Numbered from the stretch's first letter, positions 1 through 11,142 are shown. The stretch: DNA of 64,000 bases from Hymenopus coronatus (GCA_030762935.1 CM060900.1:371106632-371170631), one strand, 5' to 3'. Notes: a model not told the origin generated them from the sequence alone. Made by a program: numbers and translations.

Positions 1-50
1 TACTAGTGTCTCTCATCTGGTCCGCTATACTGCTAACACTGTCTTACTTT

Positions 51-915
51 TTACTTTCTCTAGCACGTATGTATAATGTACATAGTAGGTAGAGAGAGTA
101 TTGTAATGCACCAAAAAATTTTATACCTAGACTTCTCACCTAGACATATTTTAGGGTCCCCAGAATCAAAACAAGAAAAATCATTTTTGGAAAAAGGTCC
201 GTGTGTGTGTGTGTGGACAGCATAACCAAAAAAGAAAAGTCGATTAAATACCAAACTTGGTATTTAAGTTCAGTATCTTCCAAGAATGTGACACAAATAA
301 TTTCAGCAAAGCTCATCATCCCGAAATACCCTTTACATAGAACATTTTTTTACTTTTTTTATTTTCTCAAAAAGTAGGCCCAATAATTCTGATTAAAATG
401 CCAAATATTTAAGATAGTTTTATGACAAACGAAATGTTATCTTGAATAGGCCCTTGAAGACCTCATCATTCTAGATAAAATTTGTAATTACATTTGTATA
501 AAATGTAAACCGAAAGAGATAGATAAAAAAACCTACCGCCCAGAAAATGTAAATATCGTTAAACATACAATCTATATCAAAATATTCACTCTGTTGTAGA
601 GTTAACCGTTTCCGAGATGTCCTTTGTTATTAGGTGGAATTTTAAACTACTTAAACTTTTTTTTTCAATCGGGAGATCATCTTTCGTGTTCTATATCTCT
701 TTCGTATTACTCCAGACCGTGCAAAACGTGCCGAATTTTAATAGTTTCCCATAGCTTTTAAAAGATTTGACTATCGCTTTAGCTAAGTGTATTCCCATGT
801 TTCCCTTCTACTTACAAGGAAATAAGTAATGAGACAATTTCTGCTAATGGTTATCTCGATTAGCAAGCAGTAGACATAAGAATAATCTTTCATAAGAATA
901 GTTCGCTTGCAGTAC
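51..915 (+). repeat. Repeat A, copy 1 (forward)
   Basis: Copy of a ~0.9 kb interspersed repeat recognised by comparing at least nine places in this window. Shared landmarks in order are: a start block with GCACGTATGTA and 'ACATAGTAGGTAGAGA'; a GT microsatellite (around 200-215 here); a 24-nt dyad (244-267) with arms TTAAATACCAA and TTGGTATTTAA around AC; a block with 'CCTTTACATGGAACATTTTT'-type sequence; 'ACCGTTTCCGAGAT'; and an end block with 'CTTACAAGGAA' and 'TCTCGATTAGCA'. No protein-coding frame is shared between copies, so it is non-autonomous or non-coding. Family identity is unknown. Confidence 0.85.
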
Positions 916-938
916 AGGTGCGTGTGGGTGGGTGGATA

Positions 939-968
939 GGTAGGTAGGTAGGTAGGTAGGTAGGTAGG
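939..968. repeat. (GGTA)n simple repeat
   Basis: About seven GGTA/TAGG tetranucleotides in a row, directly downstream of Repeat A copy 1. It is a microsatellite with no other apparent role. Confidence 0.9.
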
Positions 969-1179
969 TTTCGGAGGGGTATTCCACACTGCAGAGTGGG
1001 CTTATTGTACGTCAAACACTGGATGAAGGAGATATGAGTGTAGTTTCAGAGGGCGGTCAATATTCGGACAGGGAGAGAGTCATCATGCGCGTGCCTAACA
1101 GTTCATAAGCAGCTCATCTCGACGCGGGGAGCGCCAGGAACCCATGGCACAGCCCCGGATGTGACCGCAAACAACCACT

Positions 1180-1428
1180 AACGCCATCTCGCCACCGAGA
1201 GCGCCGGTCCCCATGGCCGCGCTCGCCAAAGCGTCTCGCTTTGGTGTTTCGCAGCGCAGGGGATCGTGGGTTTTAGTCCCGCCTTGGGCATGGGTGTTAT
1301 ATGTTTGTGTATGTGTGTGTAAAAATAAATCAGATATTCAGTAATCATACAGTAATCAAAGTAAACAAATTAGGTAAATAAAAAGTAGGGTATACAGCGC
1401 CGGAGTCCCGATCAGACTCCGGAACTGT

Positions 1429-1461
<33 letters not shown>
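1180..1461 (+). repeat. SINE family S3, copy 1, with poly(A) tail
   Basis: tRNA-like GC-rich head (GGCCGCGCTCGCCAAAGCG, then a B-box-like GGTTTTAGTCCC near 1270) followed by 'GCCTTGGGCATGGGTGT', a GT-rich stretch, an AT-rich body and a 29-nt A run (1433-1461). The same head and body recur at 29655-29868. A small hairpin (CCGGAGTC / GACTCCGG, 1400-1422) lies just before the tail. No target-site duplication was recognised. Confidence 0.65.
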
Positions 1462-1465
<4 letters not shown>

Positions 1466-1479
1466 AGTATTTCCAGAGA

Positions 1480-1755
1480 GCAATCATCTCCACGAAATGG
1501 CGCCTCTGCCGCAGTACTCGACGATATCTACAGCTCTGAAAGGAACCGGTTAGAATGAAATGCCGATGAAATGAAGCGACAAGAAGTTCAAGGGAATGAA
1601 GAATTCTCTCCAGCATTCGCCAAGTGACCAGGGAAAACACCCGAAAAACCCATGGGTCAGAGAGGTCAACCCACGACCTCCCGAATGCCAGTCCAAGATG
1701 AAACGCCTAAGCCACCTGTTTCAGTTTGCAGTACAGCTAGAGAAAGTCATGTGAC
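1480..1755 (-). repeat. SINE family S6, copy 1
   Basis: Read on the minus strand: a tRNA-like head ending in 'ATTCGGGAGGTCGTGGGTT', then 'GACCCATGGGTTTTTCGGG' and 'TTTTCCCTGGTCA'. The same order is found at 42860-43310 (minus) and, more diverged, at 29870-30090 (plus). This points to a tRNA-derived SINE. The short reading frames here have no recognisable domain. Confidence 0.55.
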
Positions 1756-3175
1756 TGAAACACATCAGATTTGTTTCTCTTTCTTTCTTTTTTTCTTTCT
1801 CAGTTTAGTCTTCTCGAACTGCTGTGGGTGTCAAATAGCGAAATATTCATCTGCGCATTTCACTGACATTTCGGATATTACTACCTTTCATTTAACTGTG
1901 TTTATGTTGTACTGTTAAATTCAGTTTCGTCTGGTTCATAATAATGAAGATAAAATAGAGATTTTTTTTATTTACGGACAATGTCAGAGATATGCAAGCT
2001 CAGCTGTGGCACTGCATGCTAAGCCCTACCCAGATCGACGCTGTCCTTCAACTCATACAATGCCGGCATGTGCTCAACTCTCCCTGAAACAGGCAGCTGT
2101 GCTCTCAGAAGGGGTCAACATACAAACGGAAACGAAATTTTGGTTTTGGCTTTTGCAGCGCACAATCCTGTGATGACGTACGACATATTGAATGTGATTC
2201 TGGAATATGAGTGCTGGAGAAAATTATATTGACATAAGCTTCATCCTTTTCATAGGTTACTGCAGTAAAAACTGTATGGGAATCAGTGTTGACATTTTCC
2301 ATTCCAAGGATAGTACATGGAACTTAAAATTATCCCATTTTTGTCGTTTGAATCGTACATTTGATACTTTTTCAATAAACTATATCGTTATTTAATCTAA
2401 AAACGAATATTTGTAACAATTTATGTGTTTTGCAGGCAGGTTTTCAAAGCGTAAGCTACATAAAACGTTTTTAAAATCCGTATTATTCTTCCTGGCCATG
2501 TTACATAACTTATGCATAATAAGTTAAGCTAACAAGTTTCTTACCAAGACTATGCACATAATAATCCTACATATGTTGTAAAAAATGTATACTTTATTCT
2601 GTTTTGCATTTTCTAACCACACATTGAACGAGCAGTTGCAACATCAAACGCAATACTATCCAGCAACATATCGCATCGTCATATCTATACAAAACAACTA
2701 GAAACAATATTGTGTACATGCAGATTGTTATAAAGTATATTTTTATTCTCTAGAACTATGATTATCGTATATCGTACATGTTAAATCGTACATTGTATTG
2801 ACACCTAAATTTCTATTATACGTTTCCATCTGGATTGTACAGGCTGGCAACACTGCTGGGAATGAGTTTGAATACGGCATTACATTCTGTCGTTTTACAG
2901 TTCAGCAGTTGCAAGGTAATACTGCATTTGTAATACTTTGTTTATGGATGAAGAAGCTTCGTTCACAGATCATAGTAATGCGAGTCTGTGGAACATGCAC
3001 TACTACAAAATCCGCAGTGGCTTGATGCGGTTTCTTGTCAAGTATAGCGGTGAGGTATCACTCGTAACAGAAGTGTTTAGTCTATATTTTATAACAAGTA
3101 TGTATTTTAGGCAGGGGATATTAAACGCAGAGCGATAGGTGTTATTTCAAAGCTATCTAACTTCTTATGGAGGAT
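1756..3175. other. Anonymous AT-rich sequence
   Basis: No repeat shared with the rest of the window, no domain and no RNA gene recognised. The short frames at 2105-2395 on both strands are shadows of each other without a recognisable product. Confidence 0.5.
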
Positions 3176-3179
3176 CTGG

Positions 3180-3410
3180 GATTGCGATCGCATCATGAGT
3201 GCTCCGCACACTTTGCACATGTCTCCATAGAAGTTTTGGATGCAAAGTTTTCAAGCAAGTCAATAGAACCGGGCGATTCTTAGAGACGACCAGCTCAGTC
3301 CCCCGACTTGATGCTACCAAAATTCTTCCGCTGGCGTACAGTATCAGGAACCCCCAACCAAAGGAAAAAATACGCAACACCAATATGCCTATGCGGCAGC
3401 ATCTGCAGTA
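3180..3410 (+). pseudogene. C-terminal scrap of an insect-type DDE transposase
   Basis: Read across an in-frame stop, one frame gives a stretch with the pattern LDAKF, then RRPAQSPDL, then a few residues later FFRW. This resembles the C-terminal signature of mariner/Tc1-superfamily transposases, where an 'SPDL..(L)DFFLWG' motif carries the last catalytic acid. Here the aspartate after SPDL is lost, and stops are present. The same broad family is represented by a longer relic at 23560-24520 on the other strand. The assignment rests on a single motif and is tentative; it could be chance similarity. Confidence 0.35.
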
Positions 3411-3759
3411 ACAAAACAATCAGTGCAACTCTCTTTTATTCACCGTCTCCAAAAGTGCAATGAAGCAAACTGTGGGCACCTTAAATGTCTGCCGAAGTGG
3501 CGATGTTTCGTGAGAGAAGAGGTTATTCATTATTTGCAAGTGCGTTTTCAGCACCTCGTGTAACTTACAAATATAGAGCACCAGTAACAGTGTTTATAAA
3601 ATACCAACCAAATCTATTATCACTAATTGTACCCTTAGTTTTCATTTTGCTAGCAATAAAATACTATGTTCCGGAGTCTTGTCGGGGCATTTACAAACAC
3701 TCAAACACCATAGCTAGTCGCTTTAGTGAGCGCGGCCAAGGGGACCGGTATTGTTTTTC

Positions 3760-4465
3760 CAGAAATGGTCTCATTACTTGTCTCCGAGGAAGTAGAAGGG
3801 AAATAAGCGATTACACTAGTCTAAAGCGACAATCAAACCATTTAAAAGCATTGAAATTCGGTTGGTTTTGCATGACCAGGAGCAAAACAAAATAGATATG
3901 AAACAAATAACGACTCCCCGTTTGAGAAAAGTTAAAAAATGTGTACATTAAAAATTGTGTGTTTTAACGAGATCTACATTTTCTGTGAAGTAAGTTTTGT
4001 CTATCTCTTATGGTTTATCAGTTATACATAAGTCATCCAGAATGAAGAGGTCTTCAGAGTTTATTCCCAAAAAATCATGATATACATTTTATCTTCCATG
4101 TAAACATATTCAATATATGTTATTTTAATCAAAACCGTTAAAGCCACTTTGGCAAAAACAAAAATTTTGAAAAATGTTACATGTATATGGTAGTTTGGGG
4201 AGGGGGATTTTCTTGAACGTTTTCGCGGCGCATTCTTGGAAATTACAAAACTTTGGCATTTAAGTACTTTTCGTTTTTAAGCTATGCTGCTCACACACAC
4301 ACACACACACCCCCACACACACATACACATCAACAGAGGTACAAACAGACATAAAAACGGACTCTTTTCTAAAACGTTTCTTGGATTCAGGGGTCCTCAG
4401 AATATATATTTCGGGTGAAAGCTCGGTATCGAGAGGAATACAATACCTTCTCTGCCTATTATGTA
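3760..4465 (-). repeat. Repeat A, copy in reverse orientation (R1)
   Basis: The reverse complement follows the Repeat A consensus from its end block (CTTGTCTCCGAGGAAGTAGA) through 'ACGAGATCTACATTTTCTGTG', the 'GGTAGTTTGGGGAGGGGGATT' region and the CA microsatellite (4292-4330). The dyad is eroded (GGCATTTAAGTA near 4256). The 136-residue plus-strand frame at 3485-3895 runs into this repeat and is not a gene. Confidence 0.8.
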
Positions 4466-4774
4466 TAACTTATTTTGTGTTGAAAGCGATATTTGCTTAC
4501 TTTTATGAATTGTTCATACCTTCCCATGAGCTCTGACATGGTACTTTTTTGCAACGCTAGATTGTTCACATTTTAATTCATTTCGAAAATATTTGAGGTC
4601 GCAGAGTTAGGTGACACACCCTGCATAAGTTACTGCGCTACAGATTTTAATGCTGGGGAAAATGTACAATATTAACTACACAATATACACCCACATAGGT
4701 ATATATATATTATATATATATTATAGAACACATTTATTTTGTCAAATACATGTATAAGGAAGGATTTTGGAAAT
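4466..4774. other. Anonymous spacer with a TA-rich tract
   Basis: AT-rich spacer between two oppositely oriented Repeat A copies. It contains an imperfect TA/TATATTA tract at 4698-4727. Nothing else was recognised. Confidence 0.5.
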
Positions 4775-5463
4775 ATTACTTTCACTAGCATACACGTACA
4801 ATATAAGTACATAGTAGATAGAGAAGGCGTTGTATTCCATCCAAAAACTCGATACCATGATTTCACCAGTAACACATATTTTGGAGCCCTCTAAAAACAA
4901 AGAAAAGCATTTTCAGAAAAAAGTCCACGTGTGTTTGTGGCTGTCCGTGTATGTCTGCGTCTGTAGAGGAGTCGGGTAAATACCAAACTTGGTATTTAAG
5001 TTCAGCAACTTCCAAGGATGCGACCCGAACTACGCTTTACATGGAACATTTTTCAAACAAAATATAGATCTCATTAAAACACACAGTTTGTCTTATACAG
5101 GCTTTTGTGGATTTAACCGTTTCCGAGACATTGCTTGAAAATTGGTTTTAATTTTAAACTACATAAAGTTTTCCCAAGCGGGAAGTCAACTTTTCTTTCA
5201 TATTTCTTTTGTTTTATTTCTGAGTATGGAAAAGAGAACCAAATTTCAATCGTTTCACTTAGCGGTCAGCTTTTAAAAGATTTGACTATCGCTTTAGCCT
5301 TGTGTACTCCCTTATTTCTCTCCGACTTAAAGAATAAGAAAACTTCCAAGTAATAAGAAAACTTCTGCTAATGGTTATCTTAATTACCACGAAGTAGAAA
5401 AAAGAATAAACGCATGTAACAATAGGACGTAGAGAAAATTATGTGTATGCAACACATTAGTTG
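4775..5463 (+). repeat. Repeat A, copy F2 (internally deleted)
   Basis: Begins with the ACTTTCACTAGCA start block and retains the dyad near 4978-5001. It skips the middle of the consensus, passing directly from the 'ACATGGAACATTTTTCAAA' block to 'AGATCTCATTAAAACACACA', and ends in the CTAATGGTTATCT block. It is followed head-to-tail by the next copy. Confidence 0.8.
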
Positions 5464-6415
5464 TTAGAAAAACGTCCATGTGTGTGTGTGTGTGTGTGTG
5501 TGTCTGTGGGTAACATAACTCAAAAACGAAATATTCGTTAAATACCAAATTTGGTATTTAAGTTTAATACCTCCTAAGAATGCGTCACGTAGATCTTGAA
5601 AATAATCCCAACCCAAACTACCCCTTACATGGAACATTTTTCAAAATTTTGGATTTTCTCAAATGGCTCTAACGAATTTGATTAGGATACCCTATATTAA
5701 AGATATTTGCATGACAAATAAACTGTATATTTTGAATTTATTCCGGATGGTTTTTGCATACCAGGTAAACCATAGAATATAGACAAGAACAAAATGTAGA
5801 TGCCCACCTGGGTAGTGTGGTGGTAGCCTGTCTGCCTCACATTCAACAGGTCACGAGTTCGAATCTCGTTTAGGGTGAGTAGCGCGGATAAAGTTTTTTT
5901 CGGGTTTTTTTCCGTATCCTGTGAAGACGAATGTCGAGTAATTTTAAGCTCCATGGACCCCGATATCATTTGAACATCATTTCACCAATTTCATTCATCG
6001 TCCGATTTGACAAACCAGATTAAAGGACGTTAAGCTACAAAAAAAAAAAAAAAAAGTGTAGATCTCCTCAAAACACACAATTTATTTTATATACAGTTGT
6101 GATGTACAGCTAACCATTTCCGAAATATTCCTGTTATTGGTTAAAAATTTAAATTATGTATACTTTTCTCAAACAGGAAGTCGTCCGGGTTTCTATTATT
6201 TTTAGTCGTGACCATGCAAAGAGAAGCTAATTTCAATGCCAATCATATGGCGACTACTATTAAAAATGTCACTATATCTTTAGCTTAGTGTTCTCCCTTT
6301 GTTCCTTTCTACTTATAAGGAACTAGGTATTAAGATTATTCTGATAATGTTTATCTCAATTTATAAAGTAGATAGAAGAATAATTCTTTGCAAGAAGATC
6401 GTTTGCTAAACAGGT
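5464..6415 (+). repeat. Repeat A, copy F3, interrupted by a SINE
   Basis: Starts within the consensus just before the GT microsatellite (5480-5504) and keeps the dyad with a one-base centre change (AAATACCAAATTTGGTATTT). It is split by a SINE at 5802-6052; sequence resumes at 'GTGTAGATCTCCTCAAAACA' exactly where the consensus would continue. Confidence 0.8.
5802..6052 (+). repeat. tRNA-derived SINE (family S4) nested in Repeat A
   Basis: The head has a clean tRNA T-arm (ACGAG, loop TTCGAAT, CTCGT, near 5852-5868) and an A-box-like TGGTGGTAGCCTGTCTG. The body runs on to an A run at 6039-6055. It is flanked by a direct repeat, AAAATGTAGAT (5791-5801) against AAAGTGTAGAT (6053-6063), 10 of 11 matching, which is a target-site duplication of the host Repeat A. 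A functional tRNA is unlikely because the acceptor stem does not close well and the poly(A) body is SINE-like. Confidence 0.8.
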
Positions 6416-6450
6416 AGGAAAAGTAATTTGAATTGAACATGACAAAATTT

Positions 6451-7245
6451 TGCTTTCTCTACTAAATATTATGTACCTAGATACATAGTACTTAGCTTGT
6501 GTGGTGAGTATGTCTGTGGATAGCATAACAAAAAACCGAAAGTCGGGTAAATATCAAACTTGCTATTTAAGTTTAGTATCTTCCAAGGATGCAACACGAA
6601 CATTTTTAGGAGAATACCTCCAACCCAAACTATCGTTTAGAGGGAAAAGTCTTCGCAAATTTAGATTTTCTCAAAAATGGCTGTAACAAATGGATTAAAA
6701 TACTGTATATTAAATATATTTACGAAATAAATAAAATATATATGTATCTCAAATTTCCTTGGAATATCCTTTGAATACCTCTTTATTCTGAATGGTTTTT
6801 GCATAGCCCGTAAATCGTAAGAGATAGATAAAATTTTGCTGCACAAAAAATGTAGATCTAGTTAAAACACACAATTTACGTCATGTTCTCTTTCTGTAGA
6901 GCTAACCGTTTACGAGGCATTCCTTGTTATTACTTTCAGTTTTAAAGTACATAAACTTTTCTCTAACGGAAAGTCATATTTTATTTCATATCTCTCGTTT
7001 TGTTCCTGGGCATGCAAAGAAAACCAAATTTCAATTGTTTCACATAACGGCCAAATTTTAAAGATCGCTTTAACCTAGCTATCCTGTTATTTCCGTTCTA
7101 CTTACAAGGAAGCAAGTACTAACCCATTTCTGGTAACGTTTATCTCGATTAGCATGATGCAGATAAAAAAACAATCCCTAACAACAATACTTTGTTTGTA
7201 GAACAGTTGGACAATGGCATGTGAATGTAACACATTCGATTTTTA
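6451..7245 (+). repeat. Repeat A, copy F4
   Basis: Third head-to-tail copy, with a start block reduced to 'TATGTACCTAGATACATAGTA', a degenerate dyad (AAATATCAAACTTGCTATTT near 6549), the ACCGTTTACGAGGCATTCC block and the CTTACAAGGAAGCAAGTA end block. The GT microsatellite is nearly lost here. Confidence 0.8.
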
Positions 7246-7523
7246 ACAAACGTTTTCATAATGGTTTAAATTCCTTGTTTAAATATTTCTACATATGTGC
7301 ATTGTTAACGTAACATTATCTATAGTGACAGATGAAAGGGTCTTTTTGTATGAAATATTATCTCCGTTCCAAAATATGATATAAAATGTGTATTTATCAT
7401 GTTCTAATATATGGCATAGATATGCAAAGTATTCCAGAATAAGGAACATGAATCTATTATATATTGTGTTTACAATCACTATAGCCCATATTTACTAATT
7501 GTGCAAAAATAAATAACATAAAA

Positions 7524-7795
7524 AATGTAAATGGTGTTTTATTTATGGACGCTCTTTAACTTCTGTGCGTCCCATTCTAAATTGTGCGTGAAAGACCGCT
7601 TAATTTTGCTCAGAGGCATCTCTATCAGGCTTGAGGTTCTTTTACGTGCCGTAAATGTACGACACAGGACCCACGGCTTTACTTACCTCCCGAAGGAAGC
7701 CATGCTAAGGATTTTTACACCCGAAAAAAAAATCCGTCGTCCTCCGCCGGGTTTGAACACGCGACCTGGAGTATATGAAGTTAGCATGATATATA
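7524..7795 (-). repeat. SINE family S2, copy 1
   Basis: Read on the minus strand it begins with a tRNA-like head (B-box 'GTTCAAACCCGG'-type, here eroded) followed by CGGAGGACGACGGAT and ends with 'CGTCCATAAATAAAACACC'. Better preserved copies are at 11231-11502, 26266-26527 and 38247-38492. The plus-strand frame at 7531-7836 is a by-product of this SINE. Confidence 0.75.
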
Positions 7796-7900
7796 TAAGG
7801 TATGTGAAGTGCACAAATATACGGCACGTCTGCTAAAAGTCTGTAGTAAACATTGTAGAGTGCTATTAAGGTATTCAGTTCGTTTGGACATTCTACTTAC

Positions 7901-7981
7901 ATTTGGCTCTGCTGCTGGTCTTGGACTTCCACTGGAGCGCCATTGCTGGTGTCGGCCTGATTCCTGTTCATTATTAGCCAT
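7901..7981 (-). CDS. Candidate first coding exon of an unidentified host gene
   Basis: Read on the minus strand, an ATG at 7981-7979 in a good initiation context (A at -3, G at +4) opens exactly 27 codons, after which a strong splice donor GTAAGT occupies 7900-7895 (phase 0). The peptide is hydrophilic, rich in Gln, Arg, Ser and Pro (it begins MANNEQESGRHQQWRSSG), unlike translated repeat sequence. The frame is open further upstream to about 8089, so an earlier ATG (8051 or 8018 region) is possible. A TATA-like box lies at 8121-8134. I do not recognise the protein and could not find the next exon; a SINE at 7524-7795 would lie in the first intron. Expression is unproven. Confidence 0.4.
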
Positions 7982-8120
7982 TTCAATGTATTTCTTTTCA
8001 CTCCAGAGAACACGAACAATGGTCACGTCCATGTGTGAGAGAATCACTTTCAGTAATGAAAACATTCGAACAACGGAACTCAAGCACAACAGCTCATGCG
8101 CAATAATCCCACGCTTTGAG

Positions 8121-8134
8121 TTATTTTTATACCG
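8121..8134 (-). promoter_or_regulatory. TATA-like box for the candidate exon
   Basis: On the minus strand the sequence reads CGGTATAAAAATAA. A start site 25-30 bases downstream would fall near 8095-8100, giving a 5' leader of about 115 bases before the ATG at 7981. TATA-like strings are common in AT-rich DNA, so support comes mainly from the position relative to the exon and donor. Confidence 0.3.
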
Positions 8135-8621
8135 TATTTTGGAAGGCAGGTAGAGATCAGAATTGCGAAATAAATACGCTTATTCGTATCACAAAACTCA
8201 CAATAATCATATAAAGTATTTTAAAATAATACACACGGATGTTTGCAGCATGGATTTTTAAGAATAAAATTCCCTAGCTAAAAGATGAACAGGAATAAAG
8301 AAATATTTTGTGTTTCATATAGAGGTTTGCATTAATAGCTCAGGCACTTAAAGTGATACACGGCTTTTTGTTTATTAAAAAATGACATTAAAGTGTGATT
8401 TTAAAACCAGCTTCGCTCCATAAGCATAGTTCTTTGATAAAAGCTGTTCCATCCGTTATTTAGATTGTAACTAGATTGTTCATTCTAAAGTGAAACTCCT
8501 TCTTAATGTGTAATTCTGATAGATTCACGATGTAATTTGCATAACAGAAGCTAGGGTGATTTAGCAATTGGTACAGCAATAAACAAATATGGCGTGTTCC
8601 ACTCATATGCCATTTTATACC

Positions 8622-9205
8622 TGCTCTACAAAACAAACTACTCTTACAAATAAATATTCTTTTACCTGCATCATGCTAAACATCGAGATAAACATTATCA
8701 TAAGCTGTCTTACTACTTGCCTCCTTATAAGTAGAAAAAGTGATAGTCAAATCTCTTACAAGCTGTCACTATGTAAAGCAACTGAAATTCTGTTCTCTAT
8801 GTAAACTTTGTCCATGAAGCACCTTACAACAAAGGAAGCTATGAAAATAAAAATAAATGACCAGGAGTAAAACGAAAGAGATGCGTAGCGAATGCTGGTG
8901 TCCCGTTTGAGAAAAGTTAAAGTTATTTTAGAATTGAATCCGATAATAAGGAATACCTCGGAAATGGTTAGCTCTAAAAAAAAGGCATATAACATAAGTT
9001 TCGTGTTTTAATGGGATCTATATTTTCTGTGAAATAAGGTTTTGTCTATCTATTATGGTGTACGAGTTAAATAAAAGTCATCCAGAATGAAGAACTTTCC
9101 AGAGGCTATTTCCAGAAAATCCAAGAGATACATACACACAGACAGACACACACACGGACCTTTTCTATATTTTTTTAAATTCTCGGATCCTCAATCAGGA
9201 CATAC
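8622..9205 (-). repeat. Repeat A, reverse copy R2 (internally shortened)
   Basis: Reverse complement of the Repeat A end block (ATCGAGATAAACATTATCA, CCTTATAAGTAGAAAAAGT), then 'CCTCGGAAATGGTTAGCTC' near 8960, 'CATCCAGAATGAAGAA' and a CACACA tract near 9135-9155. The stretch carrying the dyad is deleted. Confidence 0.75.
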
Positions 9206-11142
9206 AGGTCGGAACGAAGTTGGAAAAATGCGAGTTAGCTGCAATGGTATCGACATGCGACGGATCCAAGATCTGGGACCGGTATAGTCTCATGAATACA
9301 TATTCTGGATGTTCATAAGTGTTCCGAAAGTCGTATAGCGCCAGAAATGCGAAATAGCAACTACCCCATAAGTTATGAATGTGAACAAATTGATGCAACT
9401 GCAGCCGATCACAACGACAATGACACACATGCATAAGTTGTCTTTCAAAAGAAAGGGTAGTTTTGTGGATGTTTGTTGCGTACATCATTAAGTACTGCGT
9501 CTAAGGCAAGAACGAAGTAATGTATGTGTAGTTGAGAATATGGATAGTACAAAATATGCGTTCTCCGCTCATGTTCTTACCTGATTCTGCTAAAGTTCAC
9601 AGGATGGCAGGATTAACGCACTATTACAGTCATGTTATTGAAAATAACACTGCTAAGAAGCATTAACATTCCTGCCATACAGCGACTTTGATTCATACCG
9701 CAGTGACCTACCATCTGTAAACATTAGTGTGAAATTGTACTAATGGATGGCGGGAAAAGAAGCTTCGTCATAGAGCACGCTTTCAACTGTGCACAAAGCA
9801 TGGGTATTTGGCCCAGAAAAACGCTACGCCATACCAGACGCGCATACAAGCTCCTTAAAATGTGCACTAAACCATATGTGCTACCAATATTGATGCCTTA
9901 TTTCATCCAGTTTAGAGGAGAAGCGCGGTGTACTTAAATTACTGCTTAGACGTTACGTTTAATAGCATTCAAAGAAAACAGTCCGATAAATCCACAAGGT
10001 GTCAAAATTTAGGGTATTCACGTCTCTTGTGCTCTTGTACAGCTACGCCACTGTCTGGGCCCTGACAGGAAGACTTGGTGAGGGGAGCGACCGCATCACA
10101 ATGGAGAGACTTCAGTTACCATGGCGATTCTAGGGATTATGGAGCTCATAACATATCTATGTATGCTATGGACGCGATTTTGTTAGCATGCTTAAATACA
10201 TGACTCTTGAACCACTTGCAGTATAGAATTGATTGGGACGCTAAGGGTTGGTTGTATGAATAAACCCCTATAAAAATTTATTCTATGGTTATCCTCTAAA
10301 TTGTGTTGCACGATGCCAGAATACACCTTGTAAAGCTTACAACCACGGGGTAAGAATTTAGATGCTTTCATGCTGTAATAACTCATTATTCCGAGCATAC
10401 TGCTCGAGTACTGGACATAAATTTGTCGAATATAAGTGATGACCTTTATTATGCCTTTTGAGAACCAAAAAGCGTAAGACAATGCGTCGAGTAGAATATG
10501 CGATATATGAGCATGCGGTAACGATATTAAAATTAAGAAAGACCACGCCTAGATGTTTGATACTTGTTTTAAATATATGATAGGCAGACAGGCAACAATA
10601 AGACAAAATAAGGTTATTATTTAAAACAGAATAACTTACCCAGAATATATACGTAGTTTTATAGTAACAGTGAAGTTAAATACCACTGAAGATAAACCCA
10701 AAATACAGTGTAGCAATCCACTAATACCATACATAGCAATGTAAAGCGAGGTTAAATTATTATCGTTAAAAAAACAAAGAACTGGTTACTTCAAAATGTA
10801 GAGAAACATAATTTAAAATGAAACAGACCACAGGTGTGAATTTTGGTTCCGTTTTGTGCGAAATTCAATATTTGGAGGTTGTGTGTTCTTTAATAGCGGT
10901 GAAGCTAATGATTTGAGTCAATGCTATCGGTGATGATCAGTCACTAGATTCCTTCAACGCTCTTATATCTAATCTTAAGATTAAGTTTAAATTATTTCAA
11001 AACGAATTTCCAATTCCTACGGGTTCACAACATGGGTTTACTCCAAATCATTACAGAGATGAAGTAATTTTTGTTTAAGTACGGTGCAAAGCAGCTTGTT
11101 GACATTTAGAGAAAAAGTTTTGGTCGATTGAAATGGGAATGG
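9206..11142. other. Anonymous sequence
   Basis: No shared repeat, protein domain or RNA gene recognised. Short frames at 9195-9488, 9743-9937 and 10192-10606 match nothing I know. Confidence 0.5.

Noticed and set aside
1400..1422. Hairpin plus A run as a transcription terminator
   Set aside because: Bacterial-type terminators do not apply here; the A run is the tail of a SINE.
3485..3895. 136-codon plus-strand frame as a gene
   Set aside because: Its second half is reverse-oriented Repeat A, which has no coding frame elsewhere; the first half has no recognisable domain.
5802..5880. Functional tRNA gene
   Set aside because: Good T-arm but poor acceptor pairing, followed by a SINE body, poly(A) and a target-site duplication.
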